The notes beneath the pieces are model-generated. The model saw only the letters and a program-made list of their open reading frames with translations. It was not told where the DNA came from and did no database searches. DNA of 64,000 nt from Methylomonas aurea. Lineage in GTDB: Bacteria; Pseudomonadota; Gammaproteobacteria; Methylococcales; Methylomonadaceae. Positions within the stretch are counted from its first letter, which is position 1, and each line of letters opens with the position of its first letter. The position numbers and the translations under genes were made by a program. The DNA is taken from NCBI RefSeq assembly GCF_024505045.1, contig NZ_JANIBM010000002.1, forward strand, positions 282,217 to 346,216, read 5' to 3'. Below, in pieces: positions 46,001 through 61,000 of the stretch.

Positions 46001-49000
46001 AAAGTCGGCGTCGCCGGTTCGTTCGCATTGAACGTGGCGAATATCAATACCGTCGCCCACATGCCCGGTTTCGCCTCGGCTACGCTGAACGGTGGCGAGT
46101 TGCGGGTGCGCGCAGAAAACACCACACGCACTGACGGCCAAGCGCTACCCGAAAATAATGGCGCCCAGGGCGGCAGCGTCGGTGTCGGCGCCTCGGTGGC
46201 GTTGAACGTGGTCAACACCAAAACCGAAGCCAGCATCGCCGACGGCGCCGGTTTGAACGGCACCGCCGGCAACGTGCTGATCGAAGCCGTCGGCGCCCAT
46301 AACGTCAAAACGGTCGGTAAAAACGGCGCAGGTGCCGGCGCTTCCGGCAGCGGCGATGGCGTCGGTGTCGGCGCCGGCGTGGCCTTGGCTATCGTCGACC
46401 ACGATAAGATAGCTTATCTGGGGGCCGGCAATCTGACTACCGACACACTCAACGCCAACGGCAGTGTAACGATTCGCAGCGCGCACGCCTCGGCGGCCCA
46501 AACCGAAGCCGGCGGCGACGGTGCCGGCGGCAGCGTCGGCGTCGGCGCCTCGGTGGGTATCAACATCCTGTCCGACGACATCCGGGCCCAGGCGTTGCGT
46601 TCGGTTGCTGCCGGCGGCGCGATCAGCGTGGAAAGCCAGATCGCGGCCGGCAACGTCAATACCGTCACCGCCAGCGCCCAGGGCAACAAATCCGAAGGCC
46701 GCAAAGCCGACGACGAAGCCAACCACCAGGTCAATAACAACCCGAACAACGGCGGCGACAAGTCGGTGCCGAAAGCCCAGGACGGGGTCAGCGAAGGCAA
46801 CCAGAAAAGCGACAGCGAATCCAGCAACAAATCGGCCGATGTCGGCGTGGCCGCGGCAATTGGGGTGTCCTATGCGGTGGTCGACAACCTGGCCGAAGTC
46901 GGCAGCGGCGTATCGCTGGTTTCCAGCGGCGGTGCGGTAAGGGTTTCGGCGTTTGCCGACGTCGACGGCACGGTATTGGCGACCGGCACCGCGGTGGACC
47001 TGCAAACCCAGACCAACGTCGGCGCCGCGGTCGGCGTCAACGTCGCCGACGTGGAAAGCCGTGCCCGCACCGGCAGCAATGCCGTACTGTCCGGCAGCAA
47101 CGTTACCGTCGAAGCGCGCCACGCCGACGGCCAGCGCGCGGAATTCAAGACCTGGGCCCTGGCCGCCGGCGGCGGTAAAGACTACGGTGTGGCCGGCTCT
47201 GTGGCCGTGAACCGGGTCAGTTACGTCACCGAGGCGGCGGTCGGTGCCGGCGCCACGCTCACCGCCAGCAATAACGCCAATGTGCTGGCCTACAACGAAA
47301 TCGGCCTGCAAGGCTTGGCCGGCAGCGCCGGCTACGGCAAGAAAGCCGGCGTCGGCATCAGCGTCGCCGTGTCTATTGTCAATCCGACCACGACGGCCAG
47401 CGTCGGCGACGGCGCGCACATAGACGCCGCCGGCGACACCACGATCCGCGCCCGCGGCGCGATCAATCCGTTGGCGATTCCGCTGGGCGAGGATATTCCG
47501 CTGTTACCGGACTCGATCGACGCCACTTCGGTAGCCGCCGGCGTCGGCGGCAGCGACAGCGGGCCGGGTGTCGCCGGCTCGATTGTGGTCAACGTGTTTA
47601 CCGACAACACCACCGCCAGCGTCGGCCGTAACGTGCTGATCAATCAAAACGTCGCCGCACCGCAGGCCGGCCAGGACATTACCGTCGAAGCTCAGGATTT
47701 GACCCGCATCGTTTCGGTTGCCGGCGGTCTGGCGGCCTCATTCGATTCCAGCAGCGCCGCGGTCGGCGCCGGCGTCGATGTCGGCGTATTGACCAAAACC
47801 ACCCGCGCCACGGTAGGTCGGGGTTCCCAGCTCAAGGCGCGCAACGACATCACCGTGCATGCCAACGACGGCGAAGACATCATTTCCGTCGCCGCTTCGG
47901 TCGCGGTCAGCAGTAACGTCGCCGCTTCGCCGTCGGTGTCGGTCTATGTGGTCAACACCACGACCCGAGCCGAGACCGAGAACGGCGCCAGCATTCTGCA
48001 ACCCGGCACCACGCTGGACGCCGGCGGCAAAGTTGCCGTCCGCGCCGAGGGTACGCTGGATTTCGTGCCGGTCGCCGGCACCTTGGCGATAGGCACCGGT
48101 AGCGCCGGGGTCGGTATCTCCAACACCACGGTCGTGCACAACGATACGGTCGAAGCCAGAATCGGCGATCGGGCAACGTTGCGCGCCGGCGGTGGCGCCG
48201 AAGTGGTAGCCAATTCGTACGAAGACTTGGTGACGATAGCGGCCGCCGGTTCCGGCGGCAGTAGCGCCGGCATCGCCGGTTCGGTCGCCGTCAACGTGCT
48301 GACCGAAAACACCTTTGCCCGCATCGGCAACGGCGTCGTGTTCGACGTGACGCCGCCCGGTTTATCGCTGGCTACGCCGGATGTGCGGGTGGAAGCCGAC
48401 GCCAATACCGACATCGTTGCGGTCGGCGGCGCGGCCGGTTACGGCGGTTCGGCCGGCGTTACCGCCGGCGTCGTCGTCAATAAACTGGCGAAGAACACCG
48501 AAGCCTTGATCGGCTCGGCGGCCAGCGGCGACGTGCGCGGCGATATTCAGGTTTTGTCCGACAGTGCCGAGAATCTGGTCTCGGTGGCGGCGTCGATGGG
48601 CGTCGGCAGCGGCGCCGGCATCGGCGGTTCGGTCGGTGTCTTGGTCGCCAACGTCACGACCCGGGCCTTCATCGGCGACGATCCGGACGACGCGGTCGCC
48701 AGCTTCGGCGCCGGCAATCTGCACGCGCGCGGCAGCATCCAGGTTGCCGCCAACGATATTCTGGACAATATCAATGTCGCCGGCGCGTTGAGCGCCGGCG
48801 GTTCGGCCGGTATCGGCGCTGCGGTCGGCGTGCCGGTGGTCAGCAAACGGGTCGAAGCCTTCATCGGCGCCGGTGCCAATGTCACCGGCGACGGCCAAAG
48901 CGCACTGACCGTCGATACCGGCGGCTTCGCCATCGGCTACGAAACCGGATTGGGCGACAAGCCCGGCAACGTCGACGTGCAGGGCGGCCGTAAACCGACC

Positions 49001-52000
49001 CGCAACGATGCCCGCTTTGCGCCGCCCGATTTGGGCAACATGGTCGACGCCAATCAGGACGACAATCCGGACGGCATGCTGGACAGCAACGGCGACGGTG
49101 TCGACGACCGCGCCGGCGATCCGATGTACAGCGGTTTGCGGGTAGCCGGTCTGGAAAAACAGAGCGGTTTCAGCGGCGTATCGGTGACGGCCACCAACCG
49201 CGACAGCGTCAGTAACTTCGTCATGGTCGGCGGCATTTCCGGCGGCGTGTCGGTGGCGGTCGGCGCCGCGGTCAACGTATTCGATTCGACGGCGCGGGCC
49301 TATATCGGCAACGGTGCCGCGGTCAATGCCGACCAAAGCGGCGCCGTTGCCGGCCAACAAGTCAAAGTCGGCGCCGGCAACGATTTCTACCATCTGCAAG
49401 TGGCCGGGGCTTTGGCGATTGCGCCGTACGCCGGCATTGCGCCGGCGGTCGGCGTCTCGGTCAACAACTTGACCACCGAAGCCTTCATCGGCGCCGGCGC
49501 CACGGTCAAAGCCGCTGACGACGTGCTGGTGGATGCCCGCGCGGCCGAGAATTATCTGCTGATCGGCGTCGCGGTTGGCGGCGGCATCGCCGGCATCGGC
49601 GGTGCGGTAACGGTGCCGGTGATCAACGATACCACCAACGCCTATATAGGCAACGGTGCGACGGTCGTTGCCGGCGGCGATGTTGCGGTCACTTCCCGCG
49701 ACGATACCAAGATTCTGGCCGTGTCCGGAGCCGGCGGCTTCGGTTTGGCCGGGGTCGGCGCGTCGGTCGGCGTGATGTCGATGACTAAATCCACCAATGC
49801 CTGGATCGGCAACGGCGCTGACGTCCAGGCCAACGCCTTCGGCAGCGGCGTGTCCGGTATCCTGGACGGCAGCGCCAACGGTACCGCAAGCTTCAATACC
49901 GGCACCGCCCGCGGCGTGGTGGTGCAAGCCTTATCCAACGAAAACGTCACCCATATCGCGATCGCCGCCGGCGGCGGCGTGGTCGGCGTGGCCGGCGGCG
50001 TCGCCGTGACGCTGATCGACAGCGATACCCGAGCCTGGATCGACAATAATGCGCTGGTCAACGGCCACAACAACCCGTTAACCACGTCCTCGGCACAAGG
50101 CGTTACGGTCAGAGCCGGCAACCGGGTCGATACCTTCTCGTTTGCCGGCGGTTTGGCCGGCGGTCTGGTAGGGATCGCCGGTGCGGTCGACGTCGGCAGC
50201 ATCAAGAACGATACGGCGGCCTTTATCCGCGGCGGCGCCCAGGTCAATGCCCGCAACCACGTCGTGGTCGGCGCCCACCATCTGGACGAAAACGACGGTT
50301 TTACCATTTCGGCGGCCGGCGGCTTCGTCGGCGGTGCGGCTGCAGTCTCGGTCTGGTCGTTGGGCACCCCGCTCTCGGCCAACTACCAAAACAGCCAGGG
50401 CCAGACCGGCAGCGCCTTCAGCGCCAATGGCAGCAATCCGCAAAACCAGGCCGCGGACCAGGGCGGCGCCCGGACCGGCGATGTCGGCAATACCGTCGGC
50501 GGTTTCTCGCAAGGCAACGTCAACGACGGCCGCACCAGCGCCAACGAACGCATGGCCGGCATCGGCAAATCGGCGCAGACTACCTTGTCCAGCCGCGGAC
50601 CCAGCGGGACTTCGCTGCGCAATCTAATCGCCAGCAACGCCGTACCGTCCGGCACCCAGGCCTACATCGAGAACGGTGCCGCGGTGACTGCCGACGGCAA
50701 TATCGTCGTCGAAGCCAAAGACGTTACCGACGCCAGTTTCCTGGTCGGCGGCGGCGGCGGCGGTTTCGTCGGTATCGGCGCGGCGATCGGCGTGTTGAAT
50801 ATCGCCAACAACGCCCGTGCTTCGGCCGGCGGTACGCTCCGCGCCGGCGGCCAGATTCGGGTCAACGGCGAGTTGGTCGAAGACGTGGGCCAGACTTCGT
50901 TCGCGTTCGGCGGCGGTTTCGTCGGTCTGGGCGCGTCGGTCTCGGTGATCACCGACAAGAGCACCAACCACGCCTTCATCGCCGACGGCGCCACGGTCGA
51001 CAACGCTGCCGCGATCAACATCCTGGCTTCGACCAACCAAAGTTTCGATATCGATACCGACGGCGCCACGGTCGGCGCGGTCGCGGTCGGCGCTTCGTTC
51101 AGCAAGGTCGCGGTCGGTAACGACAACGCCACCGACACCTATGCCGGCATCGGCGCCAATACGCGCATCGGCCAGGGTAGCGGCAGCGTCGGCGCAATCA
51201 ACGTCCAGGCCGCCTCGCGGATACACGTCACCCAGAATACCTTTGCCATGTCCGGTGGCGTGGTCGGCCTGACCTTCAACTTCGCCTTTGCCGACGTCAC
51301 GCCCGACGTGCGCGCAACGATAGGCGACGGCAGCAAGATCAACAGCAACGCCGGCATTAAAGTGCTGGCCGGCACCGACCACAACGCCAAAGTCGAAGTG
51401 TTCGGCCTCAGCGTCGGCGGATTGGCCGGCGGCCTGAGCCTAGCTCGGGCCAATCTGGACGCCAGCGTTGCCGCCCGCGCCAGCGGCGAGATCACGGCCG
51501 ACAGCCTGGCGGTCGGTGCCGGCCACAACGTCGATCCGGCTTCGATGCAAGCCATACACCAAGTAGCGGGCGGCGGCGTGCGCGGCGCCTATGCCACCGC
51601 CGAAGCGCCGGCCGTGGGTATCGCTACCGCCCAGGCTTCGTTGGCCAATGCTTTGGCCACCGCCGACGTCAGCGCCGCAATCGGCGCCGGTGCGGTGTTC
51701 AATATCGCCGGTTCGGTCAGCGTCCGCGCCGACGGCGTCAACCAGGCCAAAGCCAAAGGCCGTTCCATTAGCGTCAGTTTGGTCGGTATGGGTTTGTTGA
51801 ACGCCACCGCAACTGCGTCCGGCGACGACAAGGCTACGGTCGGCGGCGGCGCCCGGATCAAGGCCGGCAGCCTGGCGCTGCAGGCCAACGGCATCGACCA
51901 TGCCGACGCCGATAACGATTCGACCGACATTTCCGGATTGGGCAACATCGGTTTCAGTATCGCCAGCGCCACGGTCGATCCGTCGGTCGGCGCCCGGGTC

Positions 52001-55000
52001 GGCGAGGGCGCCAATCTCGATATTACCGGCAATTTGACGCTGCGCGCCGCGGCAGTGACCGACGGCGACGCCACCGCGCGCCGTACCGGTTTGTCGTTCG
52101 GCGGCGATTTCGGCATGATCAAAGGTAACGCAACCGTCACGCCGGATGTGGCGGCGATGATCGATTCCAGCGCTGCCAATCCGACCCTGGTCAAGGCCGG
52201 AGCGGTCGACATTCAAGCCACCCACGGTTCGCCGGTGGCGATGTCCGACGGCACGCTGGCTAGCGTCGACACCAACGCGGATTTGCTGACCACCTCGGCA
52301 CCGCACGGCCTGAAAACCGGCGACCGCATCACCTACACCACCAACGGCAATCCGGCCATCGGCGGCTTGGTCGCCGACCGCAGTTACGGCGTGATCGTGT
52401 TGAACGATACCGTCGTCAAACTCGGTAATCCGTTCGTCGCGGAAAACGTCAACGACGCCTTCGATACGATCCGTTTCAGCACCCAGCACGGCCTGCAAAC
52501 CGGCGACCGGCTGGAATACGGCCATTTGTTCGGCGGCGGCGCCACTGCGATCGGCGGTCTGAACAACGGCAGCAGCTATTACGTACGGGTGATCGACTCG
52601 CTGACGGTCAAATTGGGCACATCGTTAGCCCAGGTCACTCAGGGCCTGAAATCGTTCCAGGTTTCGGCGGTGGATGCGGCCAGCAACGTCTTCGCGCTGG
52701 CCAACCACGGTTTCAGCAACAACCAGGCGGTAACCTACCGCGCGCCGCGCACGGCCAGCTTCAACGGTTACGCAGTCGACGACGCGGCCGAGAAAATCGC
52801 CATCGGGCCGGCGCCGAACGGTAACGACTTCCAGACCGGCGACCGCGTGACTTACACGGTGTCCGGCGTCGACGGCCGCGCTCCGGTGGCAATCGGCGGG
52901 CTCGGCAACGGCGGCAGCTATTACGTATACCGGGTCGATGCCGAGACGGTGAAGTTGTCGGCAGCGGCGATCAAAAACGACGGCACCGACGTATTTATCA
53001 ATTTGACCCGCAGTAGCGGCGCCGACCAATCCTTGCACAAATTGACCCGGTTCGGCGAGAAAGCCATTACCGGCCTGGAGGACGGCCGTACCTACTACGT
53101 CAAAACCATAGACGCCAACCAATTCCAATTGGCCGCTTCGGCCGGCGGCGCGGCCATCGATGTCAATACCACTGGCGTCGCCGGCGTGCAGTATATCGGT
53201 GTCGAGGGTATCGACCTGTCCGGCGGCGGTGTGCAAGGCCAGCACTATCTGGCGATCGATTTGAGCGGCGGTTTGAGCGGCAACCAACGCCTGGCCGGCG
53301 CCGGCGGCTTGATCGCGACGCCGGATCAATACGGTATCAACGGTATTTCCTACGCCAACGGCATAGGTCCGTCGTTCGCGCTGTTGATTTCCGGCGTCGG
53401 CGCCCACGCCGGCGTGGACGTGAAACCGGATGTCGATGCCGGTACCGGCGACGGTGCGCGCATCACCGCCAGCGGCGACGTCAATATCAAAGGCTTGGCC
53501 TACGGCAACACCGAGAGTTATGCCGGCGCCACCACCGGCGCCTTCCTCGGCAGCCTCGGTTTCTCCGGGGTGCGGATGAATCTGCAGCAAAACACGCTGG
53601 CCAACGTCGGCGCCGGATCGGCGATCGAAGCTGGCGGCAACATCGCGGTCTGGGCCGAGAACCAGCATACCGCGTTCGGTACCTCGTTCGCCGGCGGCGG
53701 CGCGGCCGGTATCTCGGTGACCGGCGCCAAGGCGGTGGTCGAAGCCTTGCCGGTGACGCTGGCCAATATCGGCAGCGGCGCCAATCTGCACGCCAAAGGC
53801 AATATCGACATCAGCTCGCGGATGGGCGCGAAAGGCGCGATCAAGGCCGACTCCTATGCCTATGCCGGACTGGGTTCCGGCGGTTCGGCCGAATCGTTCT
53901 GGTCCATCGGCGGCGCGGCCAACGATTTCAGTTCGGCGCCGATCAACACCACGGTCAATCTGGACCCCAATTCCAATATCCGTGCCGATAAAGATTTGAC
54001 TTTGTACGCGCTGGTGGCCGACGTCGATATCGCCACCCGTACCGAATCATCGGCGGGATCGATATTTTACTCCGACCCGGATGCCGAATCGCGCACTCTG
54101 ATCAATTCGATCGCGTTGATCACGGCCAAGGCCGGCGCCCAGGCCATCGGCGTCAATAATTTCGACGCCGTGGCCCGCCACCACAACGTCGGCATGTATA
54201 CCCGCGCCTATGCCGAAGGCGGTAGCGCCTTCGGTGCGCCGGATGCCGACGCCTGGGGTATCCAGCGCAACCTGTCGCGTATCATCACCGACGCCGGCTC
54301 GGCTTTCGGCAGCAAGGACCTCAAGGTCGAGGCCAGCATTTACAGCCCGCGCAACCAGGTCTACCAAGCGGCGCCGGGTTTCTCGTTGAACGTATTCGAC
54401 GACCGCGGCGATGTACATCCGGAATACAGCTTCAACCGCCACATCACCTTTAACGGCGACGTGATCCTGTTGTCGGCGCCGACGCCGGAACTGCTGGTCG
54501 ACGCCAACGGCAATATCGCCGTGGCCGAGGGCGTCAATGCGGTAGACGAGGGCAGCCGCATCGTCGTCAATAATTTGAGCAACAACGGTAACGCCGGCAA
54601 AGCCGTGTTCGACGTGGCGCCGATGAATGTCAACGGTAACCCGATCTTCGGCACCATCGACGGTAACCAAGGCACCGTGCGCGTGCGCCATACCTGGGAA
54701 ACGGTACAACTGACCAATCTGTCGTCCAAGGATTTGTGGGTCAACGCGATCGACCCGGTCGACCGCAGCGGCCGCGCCAAAGTCGCGATCAACGCCGACG
54801 ACAACCAGTACCGCTTCGACATCGCCCACGAATTCGCACCGACCGTGATCGACATCGCCAACCTGGGCCTGGCCGGGGCGCCGGCTATCGTATTGAACGG
54901 TCTGATCGACAACCCGATCGGCGTCACGCGCGTGGTCAATACCCGCGGCGACGTGTTGGGCAGCAATACCGGCAAAATTCGCAGCAATAAAACCGAGCTC

Positions 55001-58000
55001 CAGGCCGCCGGCAACATCGGCCAAAATCCGCCGGTCGTGCTGGGTTCGACCTCGTTCGGCCGATTGGATCTGGAACTGGTGCAAAGCGCGGGCCGCGCCA
55101 CCGATTTGAACACTCAAAGCGGCGGCTACCAAAGCCTGCGCCTGCGCGGCCTGGACCGCGATCCGGCCGGCGGCTTGTTCGAATTGAACCTGGGTACGCT
55201 GCAAGCCGGGTCCGATATCGATCTGTTGGTACTGCCGACCTTGGAACAACTGGTCGTCGCCAACGCGCCTGCGGGTTATTTGGTCGACGTTTCCGAGTAC
55301 CAGCCGACTTACGACCAGGTTTACGGTAATTCCGATCCGGATACCGCGCCGTTCGCCACGACGACCACCGCCTACGTCGACCACTACAAACCCGACGGCA
55401 GCGGCCCGGATTTCGTCGCGCCGGTCAATATCTTCGGCACCGGCAATACCCAAGTCGATACCCATCTGCGCGTAGGCCTGATGAAAGCCGGCGGCAACAT
55501 CAACGTCGTCGCCAATTACGGCGCCACCCGCATCGACATTACCGCCAATACCAATCTGACCGGCCTGGGCCGGATCGACGTCTTTACCAACGGTAACGTG
55601 ATTTTGACCGAAACCGAGGGCAATCTGCGCGCCGGTACGATCACTTCGACCCAACACGACGTGGTATTGACCGCTGCCGCGGGCATCGTCGACGCCCAGG
55701 GCGATGCCGGCGCCGACGTGCTCGGCAACAACATCACGCTGACCGCGCAAGCCGGTGCGATCGGTTCGTTCCTGAACGATCTGGAACTGGATACCGCCTA
55801 TTCGGCCGCCGGCGAACTGACCGCCCACGCCACATCCGATGTCTACATTCAGGAAATGAGCGGCAGTTTGGTAGTCAACCAAGCGGTCGCGACGGCGGGC
55901 GATCTGCGCCTGACCACCAAGGACGGTGCTGCGACCGGCGAAGACATCATCGTCGCCGCCGGCAAGCTGGTGTCGGCGCTGGCGGGCTCGGTTACGCTGC
56001 AATCCGGCGATTCGCTGTTACTGAACGGCGGCGTGTTGGCGCTGACCAATCTGTTGTTCAACGTCGATCACCGCAACGCCGACCGCGGCGTGGGCGGCAA
56101 CGTCAGCCTGCGCAACGCCACTTTGGCCGGCAGCGCATTGCGCTTGCGCGGCGACGAAGACGACGATCTGCTCGATGCCGACGGCGTCGCGATCGCAGTC
56201 GTGGCTTACGGTTACGCCGGCGCCGACCAAATCTACGGCGGCGTGCTGGCCGACGATTTATATGGCGGCGACGGAGCCGATTACATCAGCGGCGGCAACG
56301 GCGACGATTTGATCGTGGCCGGCGGCGGTATCGGCGACGTATTGCTCGGCGGCAGCGGCGACGATTTGATTTACGGTTCTCCTGACGGCTCCGACAGCGA
56401 CCCTAATTTCGCCGACGCGGTGCGCTTCGGCGACTACATCGACGGTGGCGCCGGTGCCGACCGCATTTATGCTCTAGGCGGCGCCGACGACATTCTGGGC
56501 GGCGACGGCGCAGATTGGATCGATGCCGGCGCCGGCGGCGACCGGGTACAGGGCGGCGCGGGTGCCGACCTGATCTACGGCCATCTCGGCAACGACCTGA
56601 TTTACGGCTTCGCCACGGTCAGCGACGGCGACGATAACGCGCTGGACCAACTCTACGGCGAATGGGGCGACGACCAAGTCGTCGGCGGCGGCGGCGACGA
56701 TTACATCGACGGCGGCTACGGTAACGATGTCTTAACCGGCAATGCCGGCAACGACCGGCTGTTGGCCGGCTACGGCTTGAATACGCTGAACGGCGGCGAC
56801 GGCAACGATTTGTTGTACGGTTCCGATGACGGCGCCGACAACTTGAACGGTAACGCCGGCGACGACCGGATCTGGGGCTATGCCGGCAACGACACTATCG
56901 ACGCCGGCAGCGGCGAAGACATGGTCGACGGCGGCGACGGCGACGACTTGATCTTTGGCGGTGCCGGCAGCGACGTGTTGCTGGGCGGTGCCGACCACGA
57001 CACCTTGTACGGCCATAGCCTGAGCGGTGCCGGCGACGACAATGCGGTCGACTGGCTGTACGGCGATTTCGGCACCGGCGGCAACGAGGCCGGCTCCGGC
57101 CGCGATCGTTTGTTCGGCCAGGGCGGCAACGACCTGTTGTACGGGGAGGGCAACGACGACCTGATCGAAGGGTCGGCCGGATTCAACCAAAGCGAAACCT
57201 CCGGCGGCGCCGGCAACCTGATCGATTTCGGCAACGCCGGCGACAACGCCGGCTTCGCGGCCCCCGCGACAACGGCGGCGCCGGTCTTGAAAACAGTCGA
57301 TTACAGCAATATCCGGGCGGCGGCCAGCCTGCCGGATTACGCCGTACAACGCGGCCGCTGGGCCGACCTGGCCGGCGCGGCCGGCGAAGACGGTCTGTCC
57401 GGCAGCGGCGGATTGTCTACCGATCCGGCGATTGCGGTAGCGGCGTCCGGTGCGCAGTTCATCGCCTGGACCGACACCCGCAGCGGCAATCCGCAAATCC
57501 TGGTCGCGCAATTGGTCGGCGGCGCCTGGGTCCAACTGGGCGGCAGCGCCAGCGGCGACGCCCTCGGCGCCGGCGTTTCCAAAACCGTCGCCGAGGCGGC
57601 GCGACCCAGCATTGCCATCGATGGCAGCGGCGCGCCCGTCGTGGCCTGGACCGCCGAGCACAACGGCCAGCGCGATATTCGCGTCGCCCGTTGGAATTCG
57701 GCCAGCGGCGCCTGGGAAGCCTTGGGCAACTCGCTGGCAGAGGCCGGTATTTCCGCGACCGGCAGCGCCGGCGCGGCCAAACTGGTCTCTACGGCGAACG
57801 GCCCCGTGGTGGCCTGGCTGGACGGCAGCCCCGGCGCTCAGCGCCTGTATGCGCGCACTTTTGTCGGTGGCGTCTGGCAGGAGAGCGCGGCGGGTTCCGC
57901 CAGCGGCAACGGCATCGCCGGCGGCACGCTGAGTGCCGATGTGCGCGATCTGGCCCTGGCCAGCGACGGTACCCGCGTGGCTGTGGCCTGGAGCGAGATG

Positions 58001-61000
58001 GTGTCCGGCGTGCGCCAAATTTATCTGCGCGAACTGAGCGGCGGTGCCTGGAATGCGTTGTCCGGTTCGGCCAGCGGCAGCGGCGTCAGCGGCATCGCCG
58101 ATCCGGACCTGGCCGGCAGCATCAGCCACAACGCGATGCCGAGCCTGAGCTATTTCAATGGCCAATTGTTCGCTGCCTGGCAGACCCATTCCGATCAAGG
58201 CGCAGCCGTTGCGGTGGCGGCGTTTGCTACCACCCCGGCCCGCACTCTGGCAATAGTCGACACCATTGCTGCGCCGGAATTGCCGACCTCGCCGTCGCTC
58301 AGCGCCGGCGGCGACGCCTTGCGCTTGTTGTGGGTGCGGCAACCGCTGGATAATCAGCCGACCGATTTGTATGCGATGCGCTATAACGGCAGCCATTTCG
58401 TCGCCGAGTTGCCGGGCGAAGCCAGCCCCGGCGGTATCAGCCGCAGCGGCGGTATCGCGACGCAACTGGCGGCCGCGACCGATGCGCTCGGCCGCACCAG
58501 CGTGGCCTGGCTGGATGCCAGCAGCGGCCAACCGGAAATTCATGCCCGCGGCATGAGCGCGACGGTAAACCGCACCTTCTATGCCAACAGCGTCAGCGGT
58601 ATCCAGGCGATTCTGGACGGCAACGCTTTGGGCGCCGGCGATTTCATCGTCGTCAACGGCGTCGTGACCGGCGACGTGGCGATTGCTGCTGCCGATGCCG
58701 GCGTCGCGATCGTCGGCGCGCCCGGTTCGCGCATCGTCGGTGCGGTGACGGTCGCGGCGGGAGCCAATAACGTCTTGCTGCAAGGTTTGGACATTTCCGG
58801 CGCGGTGACGGTACAAGGCGCCAACGGCTTTACCTTGACCGAATCCAAAGCCGGCGCGGTGACGCTGCAAGGCGGCGCCAATGCCCAAATCACCGCCAAC
58901 CAAATCGGCGGTAACCTGACATTGCAAGGCGCGGTCAACAATGCGTTGATCGATTCCAACCGGGTCAATGCCAGCGTCGGCTTGGATATCCAGGCCGGCG
59001 CCACAGTTTCTAACCTGGCGGTCAGCCGCAATAGCTTCCAAGGTACCACCGGCATCGCGTTGAACGCCGCCGCCAGCGGCCGCATCCGCGACAACAGCAT
59101 CAGCGCCAGCGCGACCGGCCTGAATATCGCTGCGACGTTCAGCGGCCTGATCGACGGCAACCGTATCGCCAATGCCGGCGTCGGCGTGCGCTACGATGCC
59201 GCCGCAGCATTGGCCGGCAATACCATCAGCAACAACACGGTCGGCATCAGGACCACGGTGGCCGGAACCGCCGAGGGCTTGGGCTTTGTCGCCGGTTCCG
59301 GCGTCAACGACTTGCTTGGCAACGCCACCGGCATTCAGGCCGTGGCCGCCCAGTTCCAGCAACAGCACGTGCGCGGCGGCAACGTCGGCGTGACCGGTTC
59401 CGGCATTATCGGCGGCACCTCGCTGGATTTGGCTAACCTGATCGAAGGCGCAACCACCGGCATCGCCAATTTCAACGGTACCGTGCAGTACAGCCGGATC
59501 AGCGGCAACGGCGTCGGTATCGACGTCACCGCAACGATGAGCGGTTTGAAAGTCTGGCACAACCTGATCTACCGTAATGCCACCGCGGCATTGCGGATCA
59601 CCGGCGCCAACGACATCCGCATTTACCACAACACCTTCTATGCGCCCAGCGGCGACAATATCCGCATCCAGGGTGCCAGCGCCAACATAGAGATTCAGGG
59701 CAATATCCTGTGGGCCGAGTCCGGTTACGACATTTACGTCGCCAACGATTCGCAAGCCGGTTTCTACAGCGATTACAACAATCTGTATAAAACCGGCACC
59801 GGCAAGCTGGTGTATTGGACCAAGGATTTCAGCGACGTGCTGGATTGGCAGGCCGACGTGGCCCGCTACGACCTGCATTCGATCGGCGCCACCGTGGTCA
59901 ATCCGAAATGGGCCGAACCGCGTTTCGTCGACCGGGCGGCCGACGATTACCGCTTATACGACGTGGTGGCCGGCTTGCGCTTCACCAGCCCCGACGTCGA
60001 CGCCTCCAACGTGCTGATCGACCAGGCCGTGCCGCCGCACTACCTGAACCTGATCAACAACAGCGGCTTCGAAGCCGGGTTGACCGGCTGGACCGTCAAC
60101 AACGGCGGTGCTGTCAAAACCGGCTCGCCGGCAGCCTACGAAGGCAACCAGTACTTTAATGCCGGCAATATCGAGCAAGGTTTTGCCGAACAAAGCATCA
60201 ATTTGCTCAATGCAGGCTTCACGGTGCAACAGATCGATTCCGGATTGCTGGATCTGGCCTTCGGCGGCCGGGTCCGAGCCGCGGCCGAGGCGCCGCGCGA
60301 CGCCGGCAGCGTGTCCTTGATCTTCCTCGACGCCGCCGGCAACGAACTGCGCCGGCAGGATGTCGAGGCGCAAAACACCGCCGATCGCTGGGAATTGGTC
60401 GGCGCCCGCGTCACGGCGCCGGTCGGTGCCCGGTTCGCGGTGTTACGTTTCGCCGCCGATCGCAACAGCGGCAGTAGCGCCGACGTCTGGTTCGATACCG
60501 GCTTCGTTTACCGGGTGGCGGACAGCTATGTCGCCAATCTCGGCGCATACGGCGCCGGCACCCACGAAGCGGCGACCACGACGGCGCCGCGCATCGAATT
60601 GCGCTTCCCGGATATGTACACCGATTGGGAGAAAAACGAGCCGGTGGCGATCCGTTGGGAAACCCTGAACAATCTGGCCAACTCGTCGGTGCGGATCGAC
60701 TTGTTGCAAGATACCGCGGACGGTCCGCGTTTGCTGACCAACATCATCGCTTCGACTCCGGACGACGGCAATTTCATCTGGATTCCGGCCAACAGTGGTA
60801 TCGATTTCGGCACCAAAGGCCTGCGGATTCAGGTCTCGCTGGTCAATGCGCCGGCGGTGATCGACCGTAGCCAGGAAACCTTCAGCGTACCGGAAGACGG
60901 CCAAAATTATTACGTCGACGACCAAAGCAACGTCGGCGACGCCTATACGCCGGGCGCAGTCGGCGACAACCGCAACACCGGCAAGACCGCCGCCACACCT

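Noticed and set aside
45074..57242. Repeat array considered as a CRISPR or satellite
   Set aside because: Period of about 170 bases keeps the reading frame and varies by codon, so it is protein repeat structure, not a DNA array.
56732..59878. A 1,048-codon minus-strand open frame opposite the giant gene, and other long antisense frames (for example 54047-56002, 60443-62908, 43672-44973, 48362-49927)
   Set aside because: Their products are low-complexity Gly/Val/Ala/Asp strings without domains. They are open because the plus-strand gene hardly uses TTA, CTA and TCA codons, while the plus frame has recognisable domains throughout.
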